Positions 27,153-37,319 of a stretch of 64,000 nt of DNA are shown here, piece by piece. The DNA comes from an uncultured Bacteroidota bacterium (lineage in GTDB: Bacteria; Bacteroidota; Bacteroidia; Chitinophagales; Chitinophagaceae), in contig CAIPJS010000077.1 in NCBI GenBank assembly GCA_903865435.1, forward strand, positions 1 through 64,000, given 5' to 3'. Within the stretch, counting starts at the first letter, position 1; the number at the start of each line of letters is the position of its first letter. The notes under the pieces are model-generated. The model was not told the DNA's origin. It saw nothing but the letters and a program-made list of their open reading frames with translations, and searched no databases. The position numbers and the translations under genes are program-made.

Positions 27153-28607
27153 CTATCTTTTTTCTCTATTTGGGGTTGAAATCAGCCAAAGACCCACAAA
27201 AGTAAGTAGTCCATTAATAATCAATAGCTCCTGTCCAATTCTAAAATTGCCAAACAGATAAGGTTGAAGGTAATCAAGTGCCAAACACAATAGGGGGGCT
27301 AAAAAGCAGGGGAGAAAGGCCCATTTGTCTTTTAAGTTCCTTTTGGTTAATATGCCAAAGGCAAATAAGCCTAAAAGTGGCCCATAGGTATATGAGGCTA
27401 TTTTTAAAAGTAAATCAATGATGCTTTTATTATCAATCCATTTAAAAACAAGTACTATAATGAAAAATAAAAATGCAAAACACAAATGCACCCTTTGTCT
27501 AATTTTTTTCTTTTTGGCTTCTTCCCAATTGACATTTCTTTGCATGCCTAATAAATCAATACAAAAACTTGAAGTAAGCGCAGTGATGGCGCCATCTGCA
27601 CTTGGAAATAACGCAGAAATTAAGGCAAGAATAAAAATGATGGAGATATATGGAGGCATATGAAACAAAGCAAGTGTAGGAAACAAATCATCGCCTACAG
27701 CCTGAATATTATTTTGCGCTGCATATAAATTTAATAAGCCACCTAGGTATAAGAATAAACTAATCACAAATAACATGCTAAAACCTATAGTGACCATATT
27801 CTTTTGAGCATCTTTTAATGTTTTTACTGAAATATTTTTCTGCATCATTTCTTGATCTAGCCCTGTCATGGTTAAAGTAATAAAAGCACCACCAACGATT
27901 TGTTTTAGAAAAAATGATTTACTATTTACATCTGTATTAAAGACAGTAGACAAGCCTTTAACCTGCATGGCGTCTAATCCTTCGGCAAAAGAATAGTGCA
28001 TATTTTTTAAAATATAGTAGCTGCAAATTACCAAGCCGGTAAGCATGCCAGAAGTTTGAAGGGTATCTGTATATACAATGGTTTTAACACCTCCTTCATA
28101 GGTATACAAAAGAATCATAATTAAGATGACCAGGGTAGTAGCCCAAAAAGGCACACCCATGGTATCTAAAATAAACACTTGCAAAATTTTCACCACTAAA
28201 TAAAGTCTTGCGGTAGCACCTAAAGTTCTGGATAGCACAAAAAAAGAAGCCCCTGTTTTATACGCGTTAAAACCCAATCGTTGTTCTAGATAATGGTAGA
28301 TAGAAGTTAGGTTCAATTTATAGTAAATGGGAAGCAATACATAAGCAATGGCTAAGTAGCCGATCAAATAACCAAGGGTAATTTGCAAATAATGAAAGGA
28401 ATCCTTGCCCACCGCGCCTGGCACACTAACAAAGGTTACACCACTCAAAGAAGTGCCAATCATGCCAAAAGCCACCAGCATCCAATGGCTGTTTTTATTG
28501 CCAATAAAGAAAGACATATTGTTGCTGTTCTTACCTGTAATTTTTGCCACACCCAACAGAATGATGAAATAGATAATTACAAATAAAAATAATAAAGGAG
28601 CGCTCAT
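27153..28607 (-). CDS. Sodium:solute symporter family protein
   Basis: The 484-residue integral membrane protein has about 13 hydrophobic segments and SSS-family features: the MIGTSLSGVTFVSVPG segment, the GALIG-type region and ALFPSADGAITALTSSFCIDLL, where the helix carries the sodium-site residues. The solute cannot be told from sequence. It is the first gene of the reverse operon with the O-methyltransferase, glucosaminidase and hpt, and is divergent from the LOG gene. Confidence 0.87.
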   Translation of the reverse strand: MSAPLLFLFVIIYFIILLGVAKITGKNSNNMSFFIGNKNSHWMLVAFGMIGTSLSGVTFVSVPGAVGKDSFHYLQITLGYLIGYLAIAYVLLPIYYKLNLTSIYHYLEQRLGFNAYKTGASFFVLSRTLGATARLYLVVKILQVFILDTMGVPFWATTLVILIMILLYTYEGGVKTIVYTDTLQTSGMLTGLVICSYYILKNMHYSFAEGLDAMQVKGLSTVFNTDVNSKSFFLKQIVGGAFITLTMTGLDQEMMQKNISVKTLKDAQKNMVTIGFSMLFVISLFLYLGGLLNLYAAQNNIQAVGDDLFPTLALFHMPPYISIIFILALISALFPSADGAITALTSSFCIDLLGMQRNVNWEEAKKKKIRQRVHLCFAFLFFIIVLVFKWIDNKSIIDLLLKIASYTYGPLLGLFAFGILTKRNLKDKWAFLPCFLAPLLCLALDYLQPYLFGNFRIGQELLIINGLLTFVGLWLISTPNREKR

Positions 28608-28659
28608 ATTTTTTTCATTATTGAATAGGCAAAGTAATAAGAATCTTTGAAATTAATGG

Positions 28660-28667
28660 TAAATTTG
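28660..28667 (+). promoter_or_regulatory. -7 box TAAATTTG for the LOG-family gene
   Basis: TAAATTTG fits TAnnTTTG and lies 31 nt before the ATG at 28698, in the divergent gap with the symporter gene. Confidence 0.5.
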
Positions 28668-28697
28668 TTGCTATATTGAAGCATTAAAACCCTTTTC

Positions 28698-29237
28698 ATG
28701 AAAATAAAGTCACTCACCGTTTTTTGCGGATCCAAACCGGGTAAAAAACCAGCCAATATTTTAGAAGCTGCCGCCTTGGGTGAGTGGTTGGCATTGAATG
28801 AAGTTGATTTGATCTATGGAGGAGGAAATAAAGGTGTGATGGGTGCAGTAGCCAATGCCTGCTTAGACAATGGAGGAAAAGTAATTGGCATCATACCTAA
28901 ATTATTATTGGAATGGGAGGCGCAACATACAGGATTAACCGAATTGATTATAACAGACGACATGCATGATCGAAAAAAATTATTGTATGAAAAATGTGAT
29001 GCGGCCATGGTTTTGCCTGGGGGTATTGGCACCATGGACGAGTTGTTTGAAATGCTTACTTGGAACAACTTAAAAATACACAATAAAAAATTATACATTT
29101 TAAATGTAGCAGGCTATTACAATGCCCTAATTGAATTGCTTGAAAATTTCGATACAGAAGAATTTATGTATCAGGATTGGAAGGAAAAATTGGTTGTAAT
29201 TCATTCAACAGCTGAACTTAGTTCTCTTTTTTCTTAG
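28698..29237 (+). CDS. LOG-family phosphoribohydrolase (TIGR00730)
   Basis: This family releases bases from nucleoside 5'-monophosphates, as in LONELY GUY cytokinin activation, and many bacterial members act as general nucleotide hydrolases. The 179-residue product has GGGNKGVMG at residues 41-49 and PGGIGTMDE at 107-115, the two signature motifs. It stands alone on the forward strand and ends inside the last 20 bases of the convergent outer-membrane protein gene. Confidence 0.92.
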   Translation: MKIKSLTVFCGSKPGKKPANILEAAALGEWLALNEVDLIYGGGNKGVMGAVANACLDNGGKVIGIIPKLLLEWEAQHTGLTELIITDDMHDRKKLLYEKCDAAMVLPGGIGTMDELFEMLTWNNLKIHNKKLYILNVAGYYNALIELLENFDTEEFMYQDWKEKLVVIHSTAELSSLFS

Positions 29238-29826
29238 ACGTAAAAATTGGAAAGCCAACCCCTGCTCTTAAAATAGGCTGAGCAGTCAATTGTCCCATTC
29301 GGTAAGGTGATTGTAAAGAATTGACCAAGTCAAACATTACAGAGAAATACGTAAATCCATGTTCATTTCTTTTGCCATAACCAATACCCGCTAAAACACT
29401 TGGTGCACTCACATTAGAACTTCCAGTACTTCCATTAATATAACTTTTTGCATTGGTAAAAGTCCAATTGTATTCGGGTTGCACTTGAATAAAAAATTGT
29501 TCAATAGGCCAGGCTCTTAAAAAACCACCTAATCCAAATTGTGTATTGTTGGATCTAGCATCAATATTGCCATTCATATCCATTAGCTTGTAAGAGCTAT
29601 AATATAAATTCATTGCAAGCCCAAGATCGATGTATTGATTGTAGCTTTTAACCAATTCTGGATTCAATCCCATTTGAAAAGATCCTGACCCACCTCCTAA
29701 AACGATACCACCCCCAAAATAAATTGGAGTAGGTGCTACTATATTGTTGGTTTGAATAGTGTTTTGTGCAACTAAGGATAAATTAAGAAATATAAAAGCG
29801 GTGGTAATTAAATATTTGAACGACAT
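29218..29826 (-). CDS. Small exported outer-membrane barrel-like protein
   Basis: The 202-residue protein has a signal peptide (LITTAFIFLNLSLVAQ) and alternating polar/hydrophobic strands (GSFQMGLNPELVKSYNQYID, LAMNLYYSSYKLMD, YFSVMFDLVNSL), ending GVGFPIF, which suggests a small outer-membrane beta-barrel. No specific family is recognised. It is the last gene after the FAD oxidase (22 nt gap) and overlaps the LOG gene 3' end by 20 nt. Confidence 0.65.
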   Translation of the reverse strand: MSFKYLITTAFIFLNLSLVAQNTIQTNNIVAPTPIYFGGGIVLGGGSGSFQMGLNPELVKSYNQYIDLGLAMNLYYSSYKLMDMNGNIDARSNNTQFGLGGFLRAWPIEQFFIQVQPEYNWTFTNAKSYINGSTGSSNVSAPSVLAGIGYGKRNEHGFTYFSVMFDLVNSLQSPYRMGQLTAQPILRAGVGFPIFTSKKKEN

Positions 29827-29848
29827 AAGTGTATTGGTTTTTTTAATT

Positions 29849-31252
29849 TTATTTTAAATCGAATATTTTACCCGCATTTAAAATATGATTAGGGTCAAAT
29901 GTTTTTTTAATGCCGCGCATGATTTCCATGGTCACCTTATCAAATAATACAGGCATAAAAGATTTTTGAATCAAGCCAATACCATGTTCTCCGCTAATGG
30001 TACCTCCAAGAGATTTAACCAATTCGAATATTTTAATCAGTATGTATTGTATCTCTTCATTTTCATAACTCTTTTTGTACTTAGGGTGGTTAATTCTGAT
30101 ATGTAAATTCCCATCTCCTGCATGTCCATAAGAAACTACTTTAAATCCATGCTCAACTGCTAATGCTTTCACACCTTTTATTAAACGGGGTAGCTCAGCT
30201 CTCGGCACTACGGTATCTTCTTCAATGGTATATCCTGCAGCTACAGCTGCTTCATTGGCCTTTCTGCGTATTTTCCAAAGTTCATTTTTTTGTTGTGCAT
30301 CATCGGCAAAATACAATTCACCTACTTCAAAGTTCCCTAATACTTCAGCAATGGCTTCCATTTCCTTCATTAAAACATCCATATCATTGCCATCTACTTC
30401 AATAATTAGATGTGCGGCTAAATCTTCTGTTAGCGCAATTGCGGTGCTCTCACAAATTTTACTTGCTAATTGAATAGATTCAATTTCCATGAGCTCCATA
30501 GCGCTGGGTGTAATGCCTGCTCTAAATATGGCGCTCACTGCTTCACTCGCTTTTTCTACACTATTGAATGGAGCCAACATCAATAAATCAAACTTCGGAT
30601 GGGGAATTAATCTTAATACTATTTTAGTAACAATACCTAATGTACCCTCGCTACCTACAATTAGTTGTGTTAGGTTATAACCTGTTGCATTTTTTAAAAC
30701 ATTCGAACCTGTCCAAATAATTTCACCAGTAGGTAAAACTATTTCTAAGTTTAAAACATAATCTTTTACTACTCCATATTTCACAGCTTTAGGGCCGCCA
30801 GAATTTTCAGCTATATTGCCTCCAATAAAACAACTTCCCTTGCTGGCAGGGTCGGGAGGATAGAACAAACCTTTTTCTTTTACAGTATTTTGTAAAACTT
30901 CTGTAATCACCCCAGGCTCTGTAGTGACTTGTAAATTTCTTTCATCAATTTCTAAAATTGTATTAAAACGTTCCATGGAAATAACCAAACCTCCTAAATG
31001 TGGCAAGGCGCCACCTGTGAGTCCTGTTCCTGCACCTCTTGGTGTAACAGGGACTAAATATTGATTGCAAATTTTTAAAAGTGCTGCGATCTCTTCGGCT
31101 TTTCTTGGCTTCACTACTACCTGTGGTGCGTAATGCAATTTTTCGGTTTCATCGCTGCCATATTTAGCAAAACTTTCTTCGTCAGTAAAAAAGTAATCAG
31201 TTCCTACAACAGATTTTATTTCTTCTAATAGGGAAGGGGTAATATTGTTCAT
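29849..31252 (-). CDS. FAD-linked oxidase, GlcD/D-lactate dehydrogenase-like
   Basis: The 467-residue protein has an N-terminal PCMH FAD-binding domain (PVTPRGAGTGLTGGALP; DPASKGSCFIGGNIAENSGG; GSEGTLGIVTKIVL) and a C-terminal FAD-oxidase domain with SYGHAGDGNLHIR and GTISGEHGIG, where the His residues lie near the flavin. This matches GlcD and D-2-hydroxyacid dehydrogenases. The true substrate (glycolate, D-lactate or D-2-hydroxyglutarate) is undecided. It begins 15 nt after the deoxynucleoside kinase gene ends. Confidence 0.88.
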   Translation of the reverse strand: MNNITPSLLEEIKSVVGTDYFFTDEESFAKYGSDETEKLHYAPQVVVKPRKAEEIAALLKICNQYLVPVTPRGAGTGLTGGALPHLGGLVISMERFNTILEIDERNLQVTTEPGVITEVLQNTVKEKGLFYPPDPASKGSCFIGGNIAENSGGPKAVKYGVVKDYVLNLEIVLPTGEIIWTGSNVLKNATGYNLTQLIVGSEGTLGIVTKIVLRLIPHPKFDLLMLAPFNSVEKASEAVSAIFRAGITPSAMELMEIESIQLASKICESTAIALTEDLAAHLIIEVDGNDMDVLMKEMEAIAEVLGNFEVGELYFADDAQQKNELWKIRRKANEAAVAAGYTIEEDTVVPRAELPRLIKGVKALAVEHGFKVVSYGHAGDGNLHIRINHPKYKKSYENEEIQYILIKIFELVKSLGGTISGEHGIGLIQKSFMPVLFDKVTMEIMRGIKKTFDPNHILNAGKIFDLK

Positions 31253-31267
31253 TCCAGTAAACTAATT

Positions 31268-31915
31268 TTAGACCAAGTGTTTAAAAAGGCCGTATAACAT
31301 GCCATCCACCTTGCTAATGATTTCGCCTAAATCTTCTTCCGATTCGCCGAATTTATTTTTATCGCAGTCAATAATCAATAATGGCCCTTCTTTGTAACCT
31401 TCAATCCATTTATTGTAGTACTCGTTTAATTTTTTTAAATAATCCAAACGAATATTTTCCTCGTATTCTCTTCCTCTTTTTTGAATTTGAGAAACCAAGG
31501 TAGGTACAGATGCTTTTAAGTAAATTAATAAGTCTGGAGGTTGTACCATTGTTTTGATTGTACTAAAAAATCCGAAATAATTATCAAAATCTCTTTTGCT
31601 CATTAGTCCCATCTCGTGTAAGTTGGGGGCAAAAATATTGGCATCTTCATAAATGGTTCTATCTTGAATCACCGTTTCTGTTCCTCTTTGAATTTCTAAG
31701 ATTTGATTTAAGCGACCATGTAAAAAATATATTTGAAGGTTGAAGCTCCAGCGCGTCATGTCGTCATAAAAATCCATCAAGTAGGGGTTATGGTCTACGT
31801 CCTCAAATTGAGGTATCCAACGATAATGTTTGCTTAACATCTCGGTTAAAGTAGTTTTACCCGCTCCAATGTTTCCTGCAATTGCAACGTGTTTTGGTTT
31901 TTTAGCTTTTGCCAT
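31268..31915 (-). CDS. Deoxynucleoside kinase
   Basis: It phosphorylates deoxynucleosides for salvage of dNTP precursors. The 215-residue product has the P-loop GNIGAGKT (residues 14-21), the QDRTIYEDANIF motif (Asp85-Arg86) and RGREYEENIRLDYL as lid region. Family members differ in preference (dA/dG or dC/dT), which sequence alone does not fix. It is the first gene of a reverse operon with the FAD oxidase and the small barrel protein. Confidence 0.9.
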   Translation of the reverse strand: MAKAKKPKHVAIAGNIGAGKTTLTEMLSKHYRWIPQFEDVDHNPYLMDFYDDMTRWSFNLQIYFLHGRLNQILEIQRGTETVIQDRTIYEDANIFAPNLHEMGLMSKRDFDNYFGFFSTIKTMVQPPDLLIYLKASVPTLVSQIQKRGREYEENIRLDYLKKLNEYYNKWIEGYKEGPLLIIDCDKNKFGESEEDLGEIISKVDGMLYGLFKHLV

Positions 31916-31978
31916 GTTCGTGAAAATACAAAATAGTTTAGTACTATTTATCTATTGTTAATAATTAATTTATCTTGT

Positions 31979-32989
31979 TTAATAATCCATTCCAACGGCC
32001 TTTCTTACAATGGACAAGGTTTGTGAAGCGCTTGCTCTGGCTTTGTCTGCACCCTGTCTAATGATTTTGGTAAGTAAGTCTTTGTTGTTTTGTAAATCAA
32101 GCGCCTGAGTACGAATCGGTTGAATAAACTTAACCATATCCTCTGCCAATTGCTTTTTCATATCTCCGTATCTGATGATACAATTCCCCTCGCTGCTATT
32201 GTTAAAATCTTCTTCAAATTTATTAACAGTATCGCCCTTGCTTACCAATTTCATTAAAGTAAATAAGTTTTCAATATAATCTGGTTTCACTGAATTCGGT
32301 GTAAGTGGCCCTTGATCGGTTGTTGCTTTTTTTATTTTATTACGAATGGCATCATCTTCATCAGCCAAAAATAAAGTGGTGTTCTGATTTTCACTCTTGC
32401 TCATTTTACCATTGCCGTCTAAGCCCAATATTTTTACCAGTTCACTATTATAATTAAAGGCATAAGGTAATGGAAATGTTTCACCGTATCTGTAATTAAA
32501 ACGCTCCGCAAAATTACGGGCCATCTCTAAATTTTGTTCTTGGTCTTTGCCCACAGGCACTTTCACCGCACGGTGTATTAAAATATCGGCTGCTTGCAAT
32601 ACAGGGTAGGTAAGCAATCCTGCATTCACATTTTCGGGCTGCATGCGCACTTTATCTTTAAAAGAAGTAGTCTTTTCTAATTCCCCTTTATAAGCCAACA
32701 TATTTAAATACAAATACAATTCTGCAATTTCAGGTACATCGCTTTGGACATATAAAGACACTTTCTCAGGATCTAAGCCACAAGCTATATTTTCAGCGAC
32801 TACTCTTAGAACGCTTTCTTTTAAAGTTTTAGTATCAGGATGTGTAGTTAGACTATGCCAGTTGGCTACGAAAAAATAACAGTTGTATTCGTCTTGCATA
32901 CGTACATAATTACGTAGGGCGCCAAAATAATTGCCTAGGTGCAAGAAGCCCGTTGGTCTAATTCCGCTTAATACAATTTCCTTTTCCAT
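31979..32989 (-). CDS. trpS: Tryptophan--tRNA ligase
   Basis: It charges tRNA-Trp. The 336-residue product has SGIRPTGFLHLGNYFGALR (HIGH-like HLGN) and KMSKS in GNGKMSKSENQ, with a Rossmann core as in class I synthetases. The start is set at ATG 32989 (MEKEIVLSG): an upstream ATG at 33031 would add 14 residues not seen in relatives. A TATCTTCG box (one mismatch to consensus) ends 8 nt upstream. It is divergent from recG. Confidence 0.96.
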   Translation of the reverse strand: MEKEIVLSGIRPTGFLHLGNYFGALRNYVRMQDEYNCYFFVANWHSLTTHPDTKTLKESVLRVVAENIACGLDPEKVSLYVQSDVPEIAELYLYLNMLAYKGELEKTTSFKDKVRMQPENVNAGLLTYPVLQAADILIHRAVKVPVGKDQEQNLEMARNFAERFNYRYGETFPLPYAFNYNSELVKILGLDGNGKMSKSENQNTTLFLADEDDAIRNKIKKATTDQGPLTPNSVKPDYIENLFTLMKLVSKGDTVNKFEEDFNNSSEGNCIIRYGDMKKQLAEDMVKFIQPIRTQALDLQNNKDLLTKIIRQGADKARASASQTLSIVRKAVGMDY

Positions 32990-33069
32990 AGAACTGCGAA
33001 GATAATGAATCAGGAACCCATTTTTTGCCATCTTTTTGGGATATTTGTACAGAAATTAAAAAAAATAGA

Positions 33070-35172
33070 TTGAGCACTACTACTTTACTATCCAGCCCGA
33101 TTGAATACCTGAAAGGAGTAGGTCCTTTGAGGGCGGATATGCTTAAAAAAGAGCTTAGTTTATTCACTTTTAATGACCTATTGCATCATTTTCCGCATCG
33201 CCATATCGATAAAACCAAGGTGGGTACCATTGCCTCTATCACCCCAGATCAGGATTTTGTACAGCTTAAAGGAGTCTTACAAGGCATTGACCTCATTGGG
33301 GTAAAGCGCGCCAAACGTTTGGTGACCCAATTAAAAGATGAAACGGGCACAATCGAATTGGCCTGGTTTCAAGGAATTACTTGGGTACAAAAAAATATTA
33401 TAGAGGGTCAGGCTTATTTAGTTTTTGGCAGGGTAAGTTTTTTTAATGGAAAAGCACAAATGGTGCATCCGGAAATTGAACCTTATGTAGCTCAAGCCAT
33501 GGCGCAAAAATCTTTATTAGAGCCGGTGTATTCTAGCACAGAAAAACTAAAAGCACGCGGACTCAATGCCAAACAAATTGGAAAATTAACCCAAACCTTA
33601 TTCCAACAAATAAGTGAAAGAGATGTTCCGGAAAATTTACCAGCGCATTTGTTGGAGAATAGAATGGCCAGATGGGAAGCCTATAGACAAATACATTTTC
33701 CTACATCGCAGGGGCATTATAAAAAAGCAGTAGACCGATTAATTTTCGAAGAATTGTTTGTAGCCCAAGTAAGATTAAATTTGATAAAAATTGATCGACA
33801 TAAAAATAGTAAGGGACATTTATTTGAAAAAGTAGGCGACTATTTTAATAATTTTTACAATAAATATTTACCCTTTGAATTAACAGGTGCACAAAAAAGG
33901 GTCATCAAAGAAATTAGACAAGATGTAGGCAAGGGGTATCAAATGAATCGATTGTTACAAGGTGATGTAGGTAGTGGAAAAACCATGATAGCCTTAATGG
34001 CCATGTTGATTGCGGCAGACAATGGGTATCAAAGTTGTTTGATGGCACCAACCGAAATTTTAGCAGCACAACATTATGAAAGTTTGACAGAGTTGTTAAA
34101 AGAAATGCCCATTGAAATTGCATTGTTAACAGGCAGTACTAAAATTGGGGAGCGCAGAAGAATTTTAAAAGGATTATTGGAAGATGACATACATTTTGTA
34201 GTAGGTACGCATGCCATTATTGAAGACATTGTACAATTTAAAAATTTAGGCTTGGCAGTGATAGATGAGCAACACCGATTTGGTGTGGCGCAAAGAGCAA
34301 GACTTTGGAAAAAATCAAGTATCTCTCCGCATGTGTTGGTGATGACGGCAACACCTATTCCAAGAACATTGGCCATGACAGCATTTGGCGATTTGGATTA
34401 CAGTGTGATGGATGAATTGCCGCCCGGCAGACAGCCCATTAAAACAGTACACCGATACGAAACTTCAAGAGCCAGCGTGATGGATTTTGTAAAAACAGAA
34501 ATTGTAAAAGGAAGGCAGGCTTATTATGTGTATCCTTTAATTGAAGAGAGTGAAAAATTAAGTTATGAAGACTTGATGCAAGGTTATGAGCAAGTAAAAA
34601 GTTTTTTCCCAGAGCCTACTTACAAAATTAGCATGGTGCATGGCAGACAAAATAGCAAGGAGAAAGAAACCAATATGCAAAGATTTAAAACGGGCGATAC
34701 ACAAATATTGGTGGGAACAACCGTGATAGAAGTGGGTGTGAATGTGCCCAATGCTTCTGTTATGGTGATAGAAAGTGCGGAAAAATTTGGGTTGTCACAA
34801 TTGCATCAATTAAGAGGTCGGGTAGGAAGAGGTATGGAACAGAGTTATTGTATTTTATTAAGTAGTGTGAAGATTGGAAGAGAAGCCAAAGAGCGTTTAA
34901 AAGTAATGTGTAGTACCAATGATGGATTTGTAATTGCCGAAAAAGACTTGGAATTAAGAGGGCCTGGAGACATTGATGGCACCCGACAAAGTGGGGCACT
35001 CAATTTTAAATTGGCCAATATTATCAATGATAAAGCCACATTAGAAACAGCCAAAGAAGCCGCTTTTTTACTATGTGAAAAGGATCCAAGTTTAACGGCC
35101 CCTGAAAATGCGCAGTTGAGATCCTATTTAATCGCTCAAAAAGCAAAAATTGGTTGGGGCAAGATCGCTTAA
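33070..35172 (+). CDS. recG: ATP-dependent DNA helicase RecG (TTG start)
   Basis: RecG remodels stalled replication forks and branched DNA. From TTG 33070 the product is 700 residues: an N-terminal wedge/OB domain (about 1-270), then helicase domains with Walker A QGDVGSGKT, a DExH-type VIDEQHRFG, ATPIPRTLAM and motif VI QLRGRVGRG. No ATG lies near the expected start; TTG 33070 gives the usual length and N-terminus (SSPIEYLKGVGPLRADML), while TTG 33025 would add 15 residues through a probable TATTTG promoter box. Confidence 0.93.
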   Translation: MSTTTLLSSPIEYLKGVGPLRADMLKKELSLFTFNDLLHHFPHRHIDKTKVGTIASITPDQDFVQLKGVLQGIDLIGVKRAKRLVTQLKDETGTIELAWFQGITWVQKNIIEGQAYLVFGRVSFFNGKAQMVHPEIEPYVAQAMAQKSLLEPVYSSTEKLKARGLNAKQIGKLTQTLFQQISERDVPENLPAHLLENRMARWEAYRQIHFPTSQGHYKKAVDRLIFEELFVAQVRLNLIKIDRHKNSKGHLFEKVGDYFNNFYNKYLPFELTGAQKRVIKEIRQDVGKGYQMNRLLQGDVGSGKTMIALMAMLIAADNGYQSCLMAPTEILAAQHYESLTELLKEMPIEIALLTGSTKIGERRRILKGLLEDDIHFVVGTHAIIEDIVQFKNLGLAVIDEQHRFGVAQRARLWKKSSISPHVLVMTATPIPRTLAMTAFGDLDYSVMDELPPGRQPIKTVHRYETSRASVMDFVKTEIVKGRQAYYVYPLIEESEKLSYEDLMQGYEQVKSFFPEPTYKISMVHGRQNSKEKETNMQRFKTGDTQILVGTTVIEVGVNVPNASVMVIESAEKFGLSQLHQLRGRVGRGMEQSYCILLSSVKIGREAKERLKVMCSTNDGFVIAEKDLELRGPGDIDGTRQSGALNFKLANIINDKATLETAKEAAFLLCEKDPSLTAPENAQLRSYLIAQKAKIGWGKIA

Positions 35173-35224
35173 AGCAGGCCTTTTTTAATTAACTTGCCCT
35201 TGGTTATCCAAAAAGAAATTTTAT

Positions 35225-36523
35225 ATGAAATACAAAGCACTCGATTCGCAAATTTTTATACAAAACAGAAATCGTTTTGTAGCCAAAATGCAAAAAAATA
35301 GCATTGCCATTATTGTAAGCAACGATGAGTATCCGTTAAATGGAGATGCTTTACATGGTTTCAAACAAAACACAGAATTATTTTGGTTGACCGGAATAGA
35401 GCAAGAAGGATCGATGGTAATTTTGTATCCAGACAATCCCGATCCAAAATACAGAGAAGTGCTGGTTTTGGTAAGGCCACAAGAATTAAAAGAAATTTGG
35501 GATGGTAAAAGATTAAGAGCCAACGAGGCCACAGCTATTTCTGGAATGAAAACCATAGTTTGGTTAGATGTGCTAGATGCGCCATTGCAACAATGGGTTC
35601 ATTTAGCCGATTCCATTTATTTAGATTCAAACGAGAACGATCGAAAAAATACTTTATTAAGAACCAATGAATATCGTTTTATAGATGAAATGAAAGCGCG
35701 TTTTCCTTTACATACTTATTTACGCGCAGCAAAATTGATGAAAGAATTGCGTGCAGTAAAAACTAAAGAAGAAGTGGCGGTGATACAAAAAGCCATTGAC
35801 ATCACCGAAGTGGCTTTTAGAAGGTTGTTGCAATTTATCAAACCAGGCGTGCATGAATATGAAATTGAAGCAGAAATTTATCATTCATTTTTAAGTCAAC
35901 GCGCTACGGGCGTTGCTTACCATAGCATTATTGCAAGTGGTGACAATGCAAGAACCTTGCATTATGTAAGTAACAATAATGTATGCAAAGATGGAGAATT
36001 GGTGCTGATGGACTTTGGTGCAGAATATGGTGGTTTTTGCGCCGATTTAACTAGAACTGTTCCTGTAAATGGTAAGTTTTCAAAAAGACAAAAACAAGTT
36101 TACAATGCATGTTTGCATTTACATAATTATGCAAAATCAATTTTAAAACCAGGCATCAGTATTTTAAATTATACGGATAAGGTAGGCGAGGAAGCCACCA
36201 AACAATTTTTAAAAATTGGCTTACTTGGTAAGTCGGATGTGAAAAATGAAGATGCAGAAAATAGAGCATACAGAAAATATTTATACCATGGCATTTCTCA
36301 TCATTTAGGTTTGGATGTGCATGATTTAGGTACAAGAACTGCACCCATTAGTGCAGGTATGGTCTTTACCATCGAGCCAGGTATTTATATCAAAGAAGAA
36401 AAAATGGGCGTACGTATAGAAAACAATGTTTGGATTACGAAAACGGGGAACCAGGATTTAATGAAAACCATGCCAATCAATGCCGAAGAAATTGAAGCAT
36501 TGATGCGCGTAATAAAGAAGTAG
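35225..36523 (+). CDS. pepP: Xaa-Pro aminopeptidase
   Basis: It releases N-terminal residues ahead of proline, with two metal ions. The 432-residue protein has an N-terminal creatinase-like domain and the pita-bread catalytic domain: MDFGAEYGGFCADLTRTVPV (two Asp), GISHHLGLDVHD (His), FTIEPGIYI (Glu) and RIENNVWIT (Glu). All metal ligands are present. It starts the forward run to pssA, purS and rsmI. Confidence 0.92.
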   Translation: MKYKALDSQIFIQNRNRFVAKMQKNSIAIIVSNDEYPLNGDALHGFKQNTELFWLTGIEQEGSMVILYPDNPDPKYREVLVLVRPQELKEIWDGKRLRANEATAISGMKTIVWLDVLDAPLQQWVHLADSIYLDSNENDRKNTLLRTNEYRFIDEMKARFPLHTYLRAAKLMKELRAVKTKEEVAVIQKAIDITEVAFRRLLQFIKPGVHEYEIEAEIYHSFLSQRATGVAYHSIIASGDNARTLHYVSNNNVCKDGELVLMDFGAEYGGFCADLTRTVPVNGKFSKRQKQVYNACLHLHNYAKSILKPGISILNYTDKVGEEATKQFLKIGLLGKSDVKNEDAENRAYRKYLYHGISHHLGLDVHDLGTRTAPISAGMVFTIEPGIYIKEEKMGVRIENNVWITKTGNQDLMKTMPINAEEIEALMRVIKK

Positions 36524-36541
36524 TCATTAATAAAATCAAGT

Positions 36542-37318
36542 ATGAAAAAACACATTCCTAATTTATTTACTTTAATGAACCTATTTTTTGGTTGTTGTGC
36601 CATTGTAGCTACTTTTCAATCAGGCACGATGGCAACCATAGATGAATCGGGGGGAATGCTTATAGAAATACCAGAACCCATTTTTTATGCAAGTTTGTTT
36701 ATTGCATTAGCAGGAGTTATGGATTTTTTTGATGGATTTGTTGCAAGATGGTTAAAAGTAGATGCTGAATTGGGCAAACAATTGGATTCATTAGCCGACG
36801 TAGTAAGTTTTGGCGTAGCGCCCTCTTTCATCGTTTTTCAATTTTTAAGATTGTCATTGGCAACAGATGCCAATGCTTTAAATCATAGCACCTTATTGAT
36901 GGCGCCAGCATTTATTATTGCTATGGCAGGGGCTTATCGTTTGGCCAAATTTAATATTGATACAGAACAATCTAATTATTTTAAAGGAGTGCCTATCCCA
37001 ATGATAGGAATTTTAACGGCTGCCTTCCCACTTATTTATTGGCAGTCACCCATTGCATTTATTTCAAAGTTAATGTTGAGTCCAATTTTTTGGTACCTAT
37101 ATATTGCATTGGTGGCCTACTTAATGGTGATGAATGTGCCTATGCTGGCTTTAAAAAGTTTGGGAAAAAATAAAAAATTAATGGTTCCTTTATTCATATT
37201 GGCTGCGGATGTTATCTTATCGGCCCTATTTTTTAAATGGTTGGCCATTCCATTTGGCTTTATTGGCTATTGCTTAGTATCTTTGTTTTATAAAAATACC
37301 ATCACACAATTAAAATAG
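36542..37318 (+). CDS. pssA: CDP-diacylglycerol--serine O-phosphatidyltransferase
   Basis: It makes phosphatidylserine, the precursor of phosphatidylethanolamine, in the inner membrane. The 258-residue protein has about seven hydrophobic segments and the CDP-alcohol phosphotransferase signature DGx2ARx8Gx3Dx3D in FFDGFVARWLKVDAELG followed by the two downstream Asp residues. It precedes purS by one base. Confidence 0.93.
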   Translation: MKKHIPNLFTLMNLFFGCCAIVATFQSGTMATIDESGGMLIEIPEPIFYASLFIALAGVMDFFDGFVARWLKVDAELGKQLDSLADVVSFGVAPSFIVFQFLRLSLATDANALNHSTLLMAPAFIIAMAGAYRLAKFNIDTEQSNYFKGVPIPMIGILTAAFPLIYWQSPIAFISKLMLSPIFWYLYIALVAYLMVMNVPMLALKSLGKNKKLMVPLFILAADVILSALFFKWLAIPFGFIGYCLVSLFYKNTITQLK

Positions 37319-37319
37319 T

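Noticed and set aside
30163..30473. Two overlapping forward reading frames of about 80 codons
   Set aside because: Both are antisense to the FAD-linked oxidase gene, without any recognisable domain.
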